Positions 1 to 8,980 of a DNA stretch of 64,000 nucleotides are shown one piece after another. Origin of the DNA: Vicinamibacteria bacterium. Lineage in GTDB: Bacteria > Acidobacteriota > Vicinamibacteria > Vicinamibacterales > UBA8438. Every line of letters begins with the position of its first letter. Position 1 is the stretch's first letter. The notes under the pieces were generated by a model. The model did not search any database and was not told the origin of the DNA. It was given only the letters and a program-made list of their open reading frames with translations. The stretch covers positions 1 to 64,000 of the forward strand of contig JAJEEU010000093.1 of assembly GCA_022820825.1 (NCBI GenBank), written 5' to 3'. A program made the position numbers and the translations under genes.

Positions 1-1804
1 GCGGCGCATCCAGCACGGCCGGGTCCAGCGCGACCGCCGCCTGGTCGGCCTCGCGCCACGCGCCGCCGCGCCGCCGCGCCGCGTCCCAGAATGCATCGAA
101 ATCGTCCGGCGACGCGTCCGCGCCGCCGGCGTCCGCCTGCCGTGCCTGCACCTGCCGCCATTCCGCCCGCAGCAGCTCGGCGAAATCGCCCTCTGCCGGC
201 ACGGCCTCGGCCGCCGCGCCGCCCAGCGCCCGCGCGCTGTCCAGCAGCAGGTCGCCCAGGTGCCGCGTGTCGTGCAGCGGTCGCATCGCCGGTTGCTGCA
301 GGCCCCGCACGCCGCGCCGTGGCTCGGCGTCACCCCACGCTTCCAGCGGCGTGTGGACCGGCAGGACAAGGCTTGCCAGGCTGGATGTCTCGTCGGGACA
401 ACCGGCTGTGCTCACCACGGTCGGCACGCGTTGCATCGCCGCCGCGAAGCGCTCGCCGCCCGGCATGGCGTGGACCGGATTGACGCCGTGGAGCAGCAGC
501 AGGTCGACCTCCCCGGCCTCCATCGCCGCGGCCAGCTCCAGCATGTCCCGGTGCGTCCCGGCGCCGTCCCAGCCGGCCGGTCCGGGCGCGCCGGCGTCTT
601 CTTCCTCCGCATCGAACGTCAGCGTGGCGCCCGTGTTGCCGGCGACGTGGTTCAGCAGGTGAATGGCGGTGAGCGCGGCGGTCGCGCCCGGGCCGGTGGC
701 GGATACGCCGCCGCCCACCGCCAGCGTCCGCCCGCCGCCCGCCGCCGGATCCGCGAAGCGGCGCGCGAGCGTCCGGATGGTGTCTGCCTCGACGCCCGCG
801 CGGGTCGCCGCCTGCTCGGGCGCGTAGTCGCGCACGAGGTCGAAGATGCGATCCGCGGCTTCCGCGTCGGCCTCCGGCAGCAGCGCGCGCCGCTCCGAGA
901 GGATGACCTGCACCATGGCCGCGGCCACCAGCCCTTCCGTCCCCGGCTCGATCGCCAGCCACTCGTCCGCCTGCGCCCCGGTGAGCGACAGCCGCGGCTC
1001 GAGCTGCACGAGCCGCGTGCGGCGGTTGCCGCCGCGCCGCCGGCCTTCCGCGAAGGCGCGGCCGTGCTCGACGGGCGACAGCCAGGTTTCCAGGAAGTCG
1101 GCGCCGAACGAGACGATCAGGTCGGGGCTGGCGAAGTCGTAGCGCGGGACGGCGCGCCGCCCGAAGGCCGCCAGGCTGGCCGCCCGCAGCGCCTCGTGGG
1201 CGAACGGTTCGTACCGTATGCGCCGCGCGCCCGCCGCTCCCGCCCAGCGCTCTACGAGACGGTCGAGCGTGCCGGTGAGCAGCGGCGTGACGACGGCAAC
1301 GCGCCCCGGCGCCGCCGCCCGCAGCCGCTCGGCGAACAGCGCTTGCGCCTGCGGCCAACCGGTCGGCTCCAGCACGCTCTGCCCGGCCGCGGCGTTCGTC
1401 GTCCGCCGTTGAAGGGGTCCGCTGAAGCGGTCGGGGTCGTACAGCCCCTGCAGCGCTGCCTGGCCCCGGACGCACAGGCTGCCGCGGTTCACCGGATGCT
1501 CGGGATTGCCCTCCACCTTGACCGCGCGCCCCTCGCGCGTGCGGACCAGCATGCCGCAGCCCGCGGGGCATTCGCCGCAGACCGTGGCGTACCACGTCGC
1601 CACGCCGGGGACTGCGTCATCGGGTGGGACGACGTAGGGGATGAGCCGCTCGGCCGGTACCGGAGCGCACGCGGCCGCCGCCGCGCCCGGCGCCGTGCTG
1701 CCGATCACCTTCAGGAAGGTCCGCCGTCCAACCGTCCGCGTCAGTGCCGGGTCCGAATCCGCGTCGCTTGTACCTGCGGGCCCACCGCGCGCCGCCTCGT
1801 CCAT
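1..1804 (-). CDS. actB: Alternative complex III subunit ActB (molybdopterin-oxidoreductase-like / Fe-S protein), 3' part cut by window edge
   Basis: The reading frame opens with ATG at 1804 and stays open to base 1, so about 600 N-terminal residues are visible. A twin-arginine segment (RRTFLKV, about residues 27-33) precedes a small-residue stretch, as expected for a Tat-type signal. It is followed by the Cys cluster CGECPAGCGM and a fourth Cys in GSLCVRG, the [4Fe-4S] pattern at the start of molybdopterin oxidoreductases, and then by a long molybdopterin-oxidoreductase-like domain. In alternative complex III this protein fuses that domain to a C-terminal ferredoxin-like part, which lies beyond the window. 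Its role is quinol oxidation at the membrane, passing electrons to cytochrome c or oxidase. The pentaheme gene lies 48 bp upstream in the same direction, which supports ActB rather than a true Mo enzyme. Confidence 0.82.
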   Translation of the reverse strand, partial: MDEAARGGPAGTSDADSDPALTRTVGRRTFLKVIGSTAPGAAAAACAPVPAERLIPYVVPPDDAVPGVATWYATVCGECPAGCGMLVRTREGRAVKVEGNPEHPVNRGSLCVRGQAALQGLYDPDRFSGPLQRRTTNAAAGQSVLEPTGWPQAQALFAERLRAAAPGRVAVVTPLLTGTLDRLVERWAGAAGARRIRYEPFAHEALRAASLAAFGRRAVPRYDFASPDLIVSFGADFLETWLSPVEHGRAFAEGRRRGGNRRTRLVQLEPRLSLTGAQADEWLAIEPGTEGLVAAAMVQVILSERRALLPEADAEAADRIFDLVRDYAPEQAATRAGVEADTIRTLARRFADPAAGGGRTLAVGGGVSATGPGATAALTAIHLLNHVAGNTGATLTFDAEEEDAGAPGPAGWDGAGTHRDMLELAAAMEAGEVDLLLLHGVNPVHAMPGGERFAAAMQRVPTVVSTAGCPDETSSLASLVLPVHTPLEAWGDAEPRRGVRGLQQPAMRPLHDTRHLGDLLLDSARALGGAAAEAVPAEGDFAELLRAEWRQVQARQADAGGADASPDDFDAFWDAARRRGGAWREADQAAVALDPAVLDAP

Positions 1805-1852
1805 CACAGTATTTTATGAAGACTGCGCGCGGCCGTTCCTGCGGTCGGCCGT

Positions 1853-2401
1853 TCAGTGGTGGCAGGTGAGGCAGTCGATCGGCGCCTGCCGCGCTTCGTG
1901 GCAGCTCACGCACCAACCCATGGTGAGCGGCTCGGTCTGTACCGCGAGCTGCATGCGGGCGACGTCGCCGTGGCAGGTGCTGCAGGCGACGCCCGCGCGC
2001 ACGTGGCGCTTGTGAGTGAAGCGCACGTGGTCCGGCAGGTCGTGAATCCGCGGCCACGCCAGCGGCTCGCCGGCGTCGAAGCGCGCGAGCATTTGCGCGA
2101 CGTCCGGACTGTCGGGCAGGACGTTGCGGTGGCAGCCGGCGCAGCGCGCCAGCGGCGGCAGGCCGGCCACGGGGCCGCGCCGCGCGTAGGCGTGGCAGAA
2201 CTGGCAGTCCAGTCCGGCCGCGGCGACGTGCGTCTCGTGGCTGAACGCGATCGGCGCCGCACCGCCGGTCTCGGGCGCGTCGCTCGCCGACTGGCTCGAC
2301 CGCAGCGTCGCGCCGCTCGCCGCGACGAGGCTCGCGAGCGCCGCGGCGATCAGCACGCTGGCGCGCCGTTCACACTGCAGCGGCAGACGCATCCCGATCA
2401 T
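1853..2401 (-). CDS. actA: Pentaheme c-type cytochrome ActA of alternative complex III
   Basis: This 182-residue secreted or membrane-anchored cytochrome has a basic N-terminus followed by a hydrophobic stretch (about residues 12-30). Five CXXCH heme-binding motifs are visible: CQFCH, CAGCH, CSTCH, CVSCH and the C-terminal CLTCH. Extra histidines in the FSHETH and FTHKRH contexts are probably axial ligands, as in cytochrome c7/c3-type folds. In alternative complex III, ActA is the pentaheme subunit that takes electrons from the quinol-oxidising core. Its position directly upstream of actB fits the usual order actABCDEF; the rest of the operon would lie before base 1. ATG at 2392 is an alternative start. 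Confidence 0.85.
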   Translation of the reverse strand: MIGMRLPLQCERRASVLIAAALASLVAASGATLRSSQSASDAPETGGAAPIAFSHETHVAAAGLDCQFCHAYARRGPVAGLPPLARCAGCHRNVLPDSPDVAQMLARFDAGEPLAWPRIHDLPDHVRFTHKRHVRAGVACSTCHGDVARMQLAVQTEPLTMGWCVSCHEARQAPIDCLTCHH

Positions 2402-2450
2402 CGTAAGGCACTGCCCGGGAGGGCGACAAACGGCCGGCGCCTCGGGCGCG

Positions 2451-2873
2451 CTACCGCGGGGGAGCGTCCGGGACCACGAGCGGCGGCCGTCCGGCCCGGC
2501 CGCGGATCCAGTCGATCGCGCCGCGCACCTGGCGCCGGCGGATGATCCACAGCTCCAGCCGCCGCTTGCCCGGGAAGTTCAGCAGGGTCAGCGCCACGAG
2601 GACGGTGATGATGCCCTGTCCGGGCAGGACCATCATGGCCAGGCCGGCCAGCAGCAGCGCCGCGCCGAGCGCGTTGCGGGCCACCAGCAGCACGCCGCCC
2701 GCCAGCGGGTGGCGCCGGCGCCAGCTCGCGAACGGCGACTCGCTGCGCGCGAAGTAGTCGGCGGGCATGCGCACCAGCAGCACCGGGATCAGCGCCAGGC
2801 TGCCGAAGAACATCACGATCGAGAGCGCGGCCAACGCCAGGAGTGCGGGAAACAACACGGATTCCGTTGGCAT
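2451..2873 (-). CDS. Small integral membrane protein, PGPGW family
   Basis: This is a 140-residue membrane protein. The first hydrophobic segment is at about residues 5-35. A second hydrophobic pair follows at about 58-95 and contains LPGQGIITVLVALTLLNFPG, which resembles the conserved core of the PGPGW transmembrane family. The C-terminus is basic and then proline-rich. Its function is unknown; the family is recognised only as a membrane protein. The start codon lies 4 bp from a copy of repeat family A, so its 5' leader must consist of that element. Confidence 0.7.
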   Translation of the reverse strand: MPTESVLFPALLALAALSIVMFFGSLALIPVLLVRMPADYFARSESPFASWRRRHPLAGGVLLVARNALGAALLLAGLAMMVLPGQGIITVLVALTLLNFPGKRRLELWIIRRRQVRGAIDWIRGRAGRPPLVVPDAPPR

Positions 2874-2876
2874 CCT

Positions 2877-2934
2877 TAGATGGGGCCGCGCCGTGCGCGG
2901 CCTGGGGACGGCCGCCTTTCTGTTCGCCGTCCCC
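2877..2934. repeat. Repeat family A, internally deleted copy A1
   Basis: It begins TAGATGGGG like the other A copies but jumps directly to the CCGCGCCGTGCGCGG hairpin; the central stem is missing. It ends with an inverted pair GGGGACGGC ... GCCGTCCCC. In copies A2 and A3 the same pair reads GACGAC/GTCGTC, so both arms changed together. Confidence 0.75.
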
Positions 2935-2967
2935 TTGCAGATTCTAGCGGCCGTGCGGTTGCGCTGC

Positions 2968-2973
2968 TACACT
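2968..2973 (+). promoter_or_regulatory. Possible -10 box for the barrel gene
   Basis: TACACT ends 7 nt before the GTG start, a spacing that implies a leaderless or nearly leaderless transcript. No convincing -35 box is seen. Confidence 0.3.
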
Positions 2974-2980
2974 GCGGGCC

Positions 2981-3811
2981 GTGTCAGGCGCATCCTGCTG
3001 GCCGTGGCGGTGCGCGGCCCTGCTGCTGGCCCTGCTGCTGGCGCCGCTGCCGGCGGTGGCGCAGACGGTGGGCGGGGTGCGGCCGGTGCCGCACGCGCCG
3101 CCGGAGCGCGGCGTGCTCACCGCCTGGCATACGACGCTCGACGCCGTTCACCTGGCGGGCGCCGACGCCGGTCCGCGCTTCGACTGGGACATCGACTTCC
3201 GTTTCGACGCCGATCTGTTCGACCTCGGTTTCGTGCGCGCCAACGTGCTGGCGCAGGTCGAGACGATCGTCGGCAGCGAGCTGCGCGACGTCGACCCGAA
3301 TCAGAACAGCTACACCGCGGACTTCACGCTGTTCTTCCGGCTGCCGCGCGGCGAGCTCGGCGCCACGTTCCATCACGTGTCGCGGCACCTGGCCGATCGG
3401 GCGGATCAGGGGAGCGTCTCCTGGAACATGGTGGGGGTGTCGTACGGCGAGCGGTTCCTGCTGGGCCCGGCCCGGCTCGACGCGGGCGTCCGCGCCCTGG
3501 GCACGACGGAGCGGGCCGGGGTGGACTACACCGCGCAGATCGAGTGGTACGGCGCGCTGGAGGTGCCGCTCAATCCGCGGCTGTCGTTCATCGGCCTCGC
3601 CGACGGCGTGGTGGCGCCGGTCGAGCGCGAGATGTTCGGCCGGGGCGCGCGGCGCGGCGGACGCCTGTCGGGCGGCGTGCGGCTGCCGGCCCCGGCCGGC
3701 GCGATCGACCTGTACGCGGGCTGGGAGCAGCGCATCGACGCCGGCCAGTTCGCTCGCGACACCACGCGCTGGCTGCGCGCCGGCATCCGCGTGACCGTGC
3801 CGGCCCCATGA
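2981..3811 (+). CDS. Predicted outer-membrane beta-barrel protein of unknown function
   Basis: The 276-residue product starts at GTG and has a clear Sec signal peptide (hydrophobic run about residues 8-24, cleavage near AVAQ). The mature part consists of alternating amphipathic strands rich in Asp, Arg, Phe and Tyr (for example DWDIDFRFDADLFDLGF) with Gly-rich turns, and ends in an alternating strand, typical of a barrel. It resembles DUF1207-like or generic porin-like barrels only in character; no specific family is claimed. A TACACT box at 2968-2973 lies 7 nt before the start codon, so the mRNA may be leaderless. Confidence 0.55.
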   Translation: MSGASCWPWRCAALLLALLLAPLPAVAQTVGGVRPVPHAPPERGVLTAWHTTLDAVHLAGADAGPRFDWDIDFRFDADLFDLGFVRANVLAQVETIVGSELRDVDPNQNSYTADFTLFFRLPRGELGATFHHVSRHLADRADQGSVSWNMVGVSYGERFLLGPARLDAGVRALGTTERAGVDYTAQIEWYGALEVPLNPRLSFIGLADGVVAPVEREMFGRGARRGGRLSGGVRLPAPAGAIDLYAGWEQRIDAGQFARDTTRWLRAGIRVTVPAP

Positions 3812-3822
3812 AGCGCCTGTGA

Positions 3823-3828
3823 GATAAT
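3823..3828 (+). promoter_or_regulatory. Possible -10 box for the M16 peptidase pair
   Basis: GATAAT ends 7 nt before the GTG at 3836, the same spacing as at the preceding gene. No -35 box or Shine-Dalgarno sequence is evident, which again fits leaderless initiation. Confidence 0.3.
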
Positions 3829-3835
3829 CAGCGCT

Positions 3836-5221
3836 GTGACCTCCATGTCCCGCGTCCGGGCCGTGGCCGCCGCGGTCGTCGTGCTCGGCGCGTTGTGCGC
3901 CGTGACGCTGGACGGCCGGGTGCGCCCGGCGAAGCTCGACTACCGCATCTCCACCCTGGACAACGGCCTGACGGTGATCCTGTCGGAGGACCACTCCACG
4001 CCGATCGTGCACGTCGAGATGTGGTACCACGTCGGCTCCAAGAACGAGCCGCCCGGCCGCACGGGGTTCGCACATCTCTTCGAGCACCTCATGTTCAAGG
4101 GCTCGAAGAACGTCCGCACCGACCAGCACCTGACGTTCATCTCGCGCGTCGGCGGCGACGGCAACGCCTACACCACCGAGGACGCGACGGTGTTCTTCCA
4201 GACGGTGCCGTCGCAGTACCTGCCGCTGGTGCTCTGGCTCGAGGCCGACCGCATGGCGACGCTGCGCATCGACCGGCGCACGCTCAACTCCGAGCGCGAG
4301 GTGGTCAAGGAGGAGCGCCGCTGGCGCTACGAGAGCGAGCCCTTCGGCCTGCTGTCCGAGATCGTCTACGACCACGCGTTCAACGTGCATCCGTACAAGC
4401 ACACCGCCATCGGTTCCATGCGCGACCTTGAGGCGGCGTCCATCGATGACGTCCGGGAGTTCTACGACACGTACTACGTGCCGGAGAACACCACCATCGT
4501 CGTCGTCGGGGACATCGATCCGGACAACACGCTGCAGATGATCGAGCACTACCTCGGGCGGGTTCCGCGGGCGCCGCACGCGGTGCCCCGGGAGATTCCG
4601 CGCGAGCCGCCGCCGCAGGGCGAGCGGCGGGTGACGGTCGAGGCGGACAACTGGCCGCTGCCGGCGGTGGTCGTGGCGCACCACATCACCTACGACGGGC
4701 ATCCCGACGCCTACCCGCTGCACATCGCGTCCAAGGTGCTCTCCGACGGGGAGAGCTCCCGCATCTACCGGCGCCTGGTCTACGACGAGCAGCTTGCGGT
4801 GTCCGCTTTCGGCCAGGGCACGCTGATCGAAGATCCGAACCTGTTCTACGCAGTGGCGGTGGTGCCGCCCGGCGGCCGGCCGGAAGCGGCGGCCGCGGCG
4901 CTGATGGAGGAGCTGGATCGGCTCAAGCAGGAGCCGATCAGCGACGAGGAGCTGCAGCGCTCCAAGAACCAGTTCGCGCGCGACTACGTCATCGGCCGCA
5001 TCACCAACTCGCAGAAGGCGGCGCACCTGGCGCACGCCGCCGTGATCCACGACGACATCACCACCGCCGACGGCGAGTTCGACATCTTCATGAACGTGAC
5101 GAAGGACGACGTGCAGCGGGTCGCCCGCACGTACTTTCAGGACACGAACCGGCTGGTGCTGACGATCCTGCCGCGCGGGTCGGGCGGCCGGTCCGGCATT
5201 CCGGGGGTGGCCTCCCGATGA
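3836..5221 (+). CDS. M16 family zinc metallopeptidase, catalytic member
   Basis: The 461-residue secreted protein belongs to the pitrilysin/insulinase (M16) family. A hydrophobic N-terminal segment (about residues 7-25) serves as signal. The inverted zinc motif HLFEH is at residues 80-84, and the downstream Glu ligand lies in the EREVVKEERR stretch about 75 residues later. The second half is the M16 C-terminal domain. It would degrade peptides in the periplasm. The stop overlaps the next gene by 4 bp (ATGA); that gene encodes a partner that has lost the zinc ligands, so a heterodimer of active and inactive halves is likely. ATG at 3845 is an alternative start. Confidence 0.88.
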   Translation: MTSMSRVRAVAAAVVVLGALCAVTLDGRVRPAKLDYRISTLDNGLTVILSEDHSTPIVHVEMWYHVGSKNEPPGRTGFAHLFEHLMFKGSKNVRTDQHLTFISRVGGDGNAYTTEDATVFFQTVPSQYLPLVLWLEADRMATLRIDRRTLNSEREVVKEERRWRYESEPFGLLSEIVYDHAFNVHPYKHTAIGSMRDLEAASIDDVREFYDTYYVPENTTIVVVGDIDPDNTLQMIEHYLGRVPRAPHAVPREIPREPPPQGERRVTVEADNWPLPAVVVAHHITYDGHPDAYPLHIASKVLSDGESSRIYRRLVYDEQLAVSAFGQGTLIEDPNLFYAVAVVPPGGRPEAAAAALMEELDRLKQEPISDEELQRSKNQFARDYVIGRITNSQKAAHLAHAAVIHDDITTADGEFDIFMNVTKDDVQRVARTYFQDTNRLVLTILPRGSGGRSGIPGVASR

Positions 5222-6687
5222 GCGTCGCCCGTTGGCGCGCGCACGCGTGGGCCGTCCCGCTGGCGGCGTGCTTGCTGCCGGCCCAGCTTGCGGCGGCGCA
5301 GCCTGCCGAGGACTGGCCCTTCGAGGAGCCGCCGCCGCCGCTGCTCGCTCCCGAGGTGACGTTCCCCGACTACGAGCTGCGGCAGCTCGACAACGGCCTG
5401 CAGGTGGTCGTGGTCGCCGCGCGCGAGCAGCCGGTGGTGAACGTGCGCCTGCTCGTACGGGCGGGCTCGACGAACGATCCCGACGGACTGCCCGGCGTGG
5501 CCGCCATGGCGGCGGAAATGCTCGACCGCGGCGCGGGCGGGCGCACGGCCCAGGAGATCGCCGCGACCATCGACAACATCGGCGGCGCGCTGTCGGTGGG
5601 CGCGGGCAACGACCTGAGCTTCGTCAACGTCCTGGTGATGAAGGACAGCTTCGACCTCGCCCTCGAGCTGCTGTCCGACGTCGCCCGGCGGCCGGCGTAC
5701 GACCTGTCCGAGATCGCCCGGCACCGCCAGCAACTGCTGTCCAGCATGCAGGTGAGCTTCGACGATCCCGGCTACATCGCCGGCATCGTCTTCGGCCGCC
5801 TGGTGTACGGGCAGCACCCGTACGGCCGGCCGAGCACCGGCACGCCGGACTCGCTGCGCCGGATAGCGCGCGAGGATCTCGAGGCGTTCCACCGTACTCA
5901 CTACCTGCCGAACAACGCCATCCTGGCGGTGGTGGGGGACGTGACTACCGAGGAGGCGCTGGCCGGCGTGACGCGCGTGCTGGGCGGCTGGGAGCGCGGC
6001 GAGCTGCCGGTGCCCAGCCTGATCGAGCCACCGCGCCAGAGCCCGCGGCTGGTGGTGGTCGACAAGCCGGGCTCCGTGCAGACGGTGATTCGGGCGGGAC
6101 ACCTGGCCCTGCCGCGCGCGCATCCCGACTTCCTGACCTTCGACCTGGCCATCAAGATCCTGGGCGGCGAGGGCGGCAACCGGCTGGGCGGCGTCCTCCG
6201 CACGGCCCGCTCGCTGACCTATTCGGCGTCGGCCGACCTGGTCGGCCGCCAGTTCACCGGCGACTTCATGGCGCAGACCGAGACGCGGTCGCCGGCCACC
6301 GCCGAGGCGCTGCGGCTGATGGTCGACGAGATTGCGCGCCTGCAGCGCGACCGCGTGCGGCTGGCCGAGCTGCGCGGGGCGCAGGACTACCTGGCGGGCA
6401 ACTTCCCGCTGTCGATCGAGACGCCGAACGCCATCGCCACGCAGGTGCTGGAGGCGGTGCTGTTCGGCCTCGATCTCGATGCCCTGGAGCTTTATCCGGA
6501 GCGCGTGCGCGCCGTCGCCACGGGTGACATCCAGCGCGTCGCCCGCACCTTCCTGCAGCCGGAGAACCTCGCCATCGTGCTGGTCGGCGACGCCCGGTCG
6601 TTCGTCGACGATCTGGCCGGCGTCGGCTTCGACGACTACGAGCTGCTGTCGGTCGACGAGGTCTTCTCATCGGCCGCCGGCCTCTAG
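5218..6687 (+). CDS. M16 family peptidase homologue lacking the zinc site
   Basis: The 489-residue protein has a signal peptide (about residues 10-28) and the two-domain M16 fold. Where the catalytic partner has HLFEH, this one has MAAEM (residues 97-101): both zinc His residues are Met, although the Glu remains. That is the pattern of the non-catalytic subunit in two-gene M16 systems. The start overlaps the upstream gene by 4 bp, indicating translational coupling and a probable stoichiometric complex in the periplasm. Confidence 0.88.
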   Translation: MSVARWRAHAWAVPLAACLLPAQLAAAQPAEDWPFEEPPPPLLAPEVTFPDYELRQLDNGLQVVVVAAREQPVVNVRLLVRAGSTNDPDGLPGVAAMAAEMLDRGAGGRTAQEIAATIDNIGGALSVGAGNDLSFVNVLVMKDSFDLALELLSDVARRPAYDLSEIARHRQQLLSSMQVSFDDPGYIAGIVFGRLVYGQHPYGRPSTGTPDSLRRIAREDLEAFHRTHYLPNNAILAVVGDVTTEEALAGVTRVLGGWERGELPVPSLIEPPRQSPRLVVVDKPGSVQTVIRAGHLALPRAHPDFLTFDLAIKILGGEGGNRLGGVLRTARSLTYSASADLVGRQFTGDFMAQTETRSPATAEALRLMVDEIARLQRDRVRLAELRGAQDYLAGNFPLSIETPNAIATQVLEAVLFGLDLDALELYPERVRAVATGDIQRVARTFLQPENLAIVLVGDARSFVDDLAGVGFDDYELLSVDEVFSSAAGL

Positions 6688-6692
6688 CGACC

Positions 6693-7895
6693 TTGACAGC
6701 CGAACGGCCGCCGTCCCGCGGTCCGCTCAATATCCTTGTCGCCTGCGGCGAGCCGTCCGGCGATCTGTACGCCGGCGCGCTGGCGCGGGAGATTCGCGCT
6801 CTCGACCCGTCCGCGCGCGTGTACGGCCTCGGCGGCGCCGGCCTCCGCGCCGGCGGCGCGGAGCTGACGGAGGACTACCGCGGGCTGACCGTCACCGGCC
6901 TCTCGGAGGCGCTGTCCGTCCTGCCGCGGTCGCTCGCCGTCTACCGGCGCCTGGTCGCGCTGGCGCGCGCCGAGCGGCCGGACGTGTTCGTGCCGATCGA
7001 CTTTCCGGACTTCAACTTCCGCCTGGCCGGCGCCCTGCACGGGCTGGGCGTACCCGTCGTGTACTACGTCTGCCCGCAGTTGTGGGCCTGGCGGCGGGGC
7101 CGGCTGCGGGTGATGCGGCGCTTCGTCCGCCGCGCGCTGGTCATCTTTCCGTTCGAGGCGGCCATCTACCGCGATGCGGGCATACCGGTCGAGTTCGTGG
7201 GGCATCCGCTCGTGGAGCTGTGCCGGCCGCAAGAGCCGCGCGGCGCATTCCTGGCGGCGCTCGGCCTCGACGCCGCCGCGCCGACCGTGGCGCTGCTGCC
7301 GGGCAGCCGGCCGAACGAGGTGCGCGCCATCCTGCCCGAGCTGGCGCGCGCCGCTCCGCTGATCCGCCGCCGCGCCCCCGCGGCCCAGTTCCTCGTGGCG
7401 CGGGCGCCGCATCTCGACGAACGGCTGTTCGCGCCGCTCGCGGCGCCCGCCGTCCGGGGGCTGCCGCTGGCGGTGGCCGCGGAGCGCACGGACGACGTGC
7501 TGGCGGCGTCCGACGTGGCGGTTACGGCGTCCGGCACCGCCACCGTCCAGGCGGCGCTCCACGACCAGCCGATGGTGATCGTGTACCGCCTCTCGCCGCT
7601 GACCTACAGGCTCGTGCGGCGGTTCGCGCACGTGGACTCGGTCGGCATGGTCAACCTCATTGCCGGCCGCCGGGTCGCGCCCGAGCTGGTGCAGGATGCC
7701 CTCACCGCGGAAGCGGTGAGCGCCGAGGTTTGCGGCCTCCTGCAGGACCAGGCGCGGGTGGAGCAGGTGCGGCGCGGGCTGCACGAGGTCCGCGAGCGCC
7801 TGGGGCCGGCCGGGGCCAGCCGGCGGGCGGCCGAGCTGATTCTGGCGGAGGCGCGGGCGCAACGCGCGGCCACGGTCGACGGAGGATTCTCCTGA
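6693..7895 (+). CDS. lpxB: Lipid-A-disaccharide synthase
   Basis: LpxB (GT19) joins UDP-2,3-diacylglucosamine and lipid X to form the lipid A disaccharide at the inner membrane. The 400-residue length is typical. Diagnostic stretches include GEPSGDLYAG near the N-terminus, VPIDFPDFNFRLA, YYVCPQLWAWRRGR, FVGHPLVE and the donor-site region LLPGSRPNEV. The start is TTG, 5 nt after the M16 stop. The stop TGA overlaps the queG ATG by one base. The gene shows that the organism makes lipid A. Confidence 0.95.
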   Translation: MTAERPPSRGPLNILVACGEPSGDLYAGALAREIRALDPSARVYGLGGAGLRAGGAELTEDYRGLTVTGLSEALSVLPRSLAVYRRLVALARAERPDVFVPIDFPDFNFRLAGALHGLGVPVVYYVCPQLWAWRRGRLRVMRRFVRRALVIFPFEAAIYRDAGIPVEFVGHPLVELCRPQEPRGAFLAALGLDAAAPTVALLPGSRPNEVRAILPELARAAPLIRRRAPAAQFLVARAPHLDERLFAPLAAPAVRGLPLAVAAERTDDVLAASDVAVTASGTATVQAALHDQPMVIVYRLSPLTYRLVRRFAHVDSVGMVNLIAGRRVAPELVQDALTAEAVSAEVCGLLQDQARVEQVRRGLHEVRERLGPAGASRRAAELILAEARAQRAATVDGGFS

Positions 7896-8980
7896 TGCCG
7901 GACGACCCGGGGCTGACGGCCGCGCGGATCAAGGATCAGGCGCGGGCGCTCGGCTTCTCGCTGTGCGGGATCGCCCCGGCGGGCGCGTTTCCCGAGCTGC
8001 GGTTCCTGAGGGAATGGCTCGACCGGGGCTACGCCGGCGAGATGCGCTACATGGCGCGCACCGCCGACCGCCGCGCCGACGTGCGGAACGTGCTGCCCGG
8101 AGCGCGCAGCGTGGTGGCGCTCGCCACGAACTACAACGTCGACCGGCCGTACACCGTCGAGCAGGCGGATCCCGGCCGCGCGCGGATCTCGCGCTACGCC
8201 TGGGGCGCGGACTACCACGCGGTGGTCGGCGGCCGCACGGCTGCGCTGCTCGACTGGATGCGCCATGCGAGTCCCGAGCCGTTGGAGGCGCGGCCGTACG
8301 TCGATACCGGCCCGGTCCAGGAGCGCGTCTACGCGCAGCGCGCCGGCCTCGGCTGGATCGGCAAGAACAGTTGCCTGATCAACGCGGAGCTGGGCTCGTG
8401 GCTGTTCCTTTCGGAGATCATCTGCACGCTGCCGCTGGACACCGATCCGCCGGCACTGGACCAGTGCGGCGCCTGCACGCTCTGCCTGGAGGCGTGTCCG
8501 ACGGGAGCGATCGTCGAGCCGCGGGCGGTCGACGCCACCCGCTGCCTGTCGTACCTGACCATCGAGTTGCGGGGCGAGATGGACGAGGCGTTGCGGCCGG
8601 AGGTGGGCAGCCACGTCTACGGCTGCGACATCTGCCAGGACGTCTGCCCCTGGAACGCACCGGCCGCCGTCTCGGACGATCCGGCGTGGCAACCGCACCC
8701 GGCCCTGGATCGGCCGCGCCTCACGGATCTGTGGCGCCGGCCGGACGCCGAGCTGCGGCCGATCGTCAAGCGCAGCGCGATGTCGCACGCCGGCGTGCGC
8801 AGTCTGCGCCGCAACACCGCGGTGGCGCTGGGCAACAGCGGCTCGGCCGCGGCGGCGGAGGCGTTGGCCGAACCGGCGGCCGGGTCGCGGGCCAACCCGC
8901 TCGTCGAGACGCACGCGGCGTGGGCGCGTGAGAGGCTTCGTCATCTTGGGGCTGCGCCCCAAACCCCCGGCAAGCCCTAG
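7895..8980 (+). CDS. queG: Epoxyqueuosine reductase
   Basis: QueG carries out the last step of queuosine synthesis, reducing epoxyqueuosine in tRNA with a cobalamin cofactor and two [4Fe-4S] clusters. The N-terminal reductase part is followed by ferredoxin-like clusters CGACTLCLEACPTG and CDICQDVCPWN, and then by HEAT-like repeats. GGAGGA at 7881-7886 is a good ribosome binding site for the ATG at 7895. The final residues (LGAAPQTPGKP) and the TAG stop are encoded by repeat A copy A2, so the natural C-terminus has been replaced by read-through into the repeat. Confidence 0.93.
   Translation: MPDDPGLTAARIKDQARALGFSLCGIAPAGAFPELRFLREWLDRGYAGEMRYMARTADRRADVRNVLPGARSVVALATNYNVDRPYTVEQADPGRARISRYAWGADYHAVVGGRTAALLDWMRHASPEPLEARPYVDTGPVQERVYAQRAGLGWIGKNSCLINAELGSWLFLSEIICTLPLDTDPPALDQCGACTLCLEACPTGAIVEPRAVDATRCLSYLTIELRGEMDEALRPEVGSHVYGCDICQDVCPWNAPAAVSDDPAWQPHPALDRPRLTDLWRRPDAELRPIVKRSAMSHAGVRSLRRNTAVALGNSGSAAAAEALAEPAAGSRANPLVETHAAWARERLRHLGAAPQTPGKP

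Noticed and set aside
1-1804. True molybdenum oxidoreductase (such as nitrate or formate enzyme)
   Set aside because: The pentaheme cytochrome upstream and the ActB-like N-terminus fit alternative complex III better; the C-terminal part needed for full proof is outside the window.
2984-5050. 688-codon minus-strand frame opposite the barrel and M16 genes
   Set aside because: Antisense shadow of two well-supported plus-strand genes; composition is low in information.
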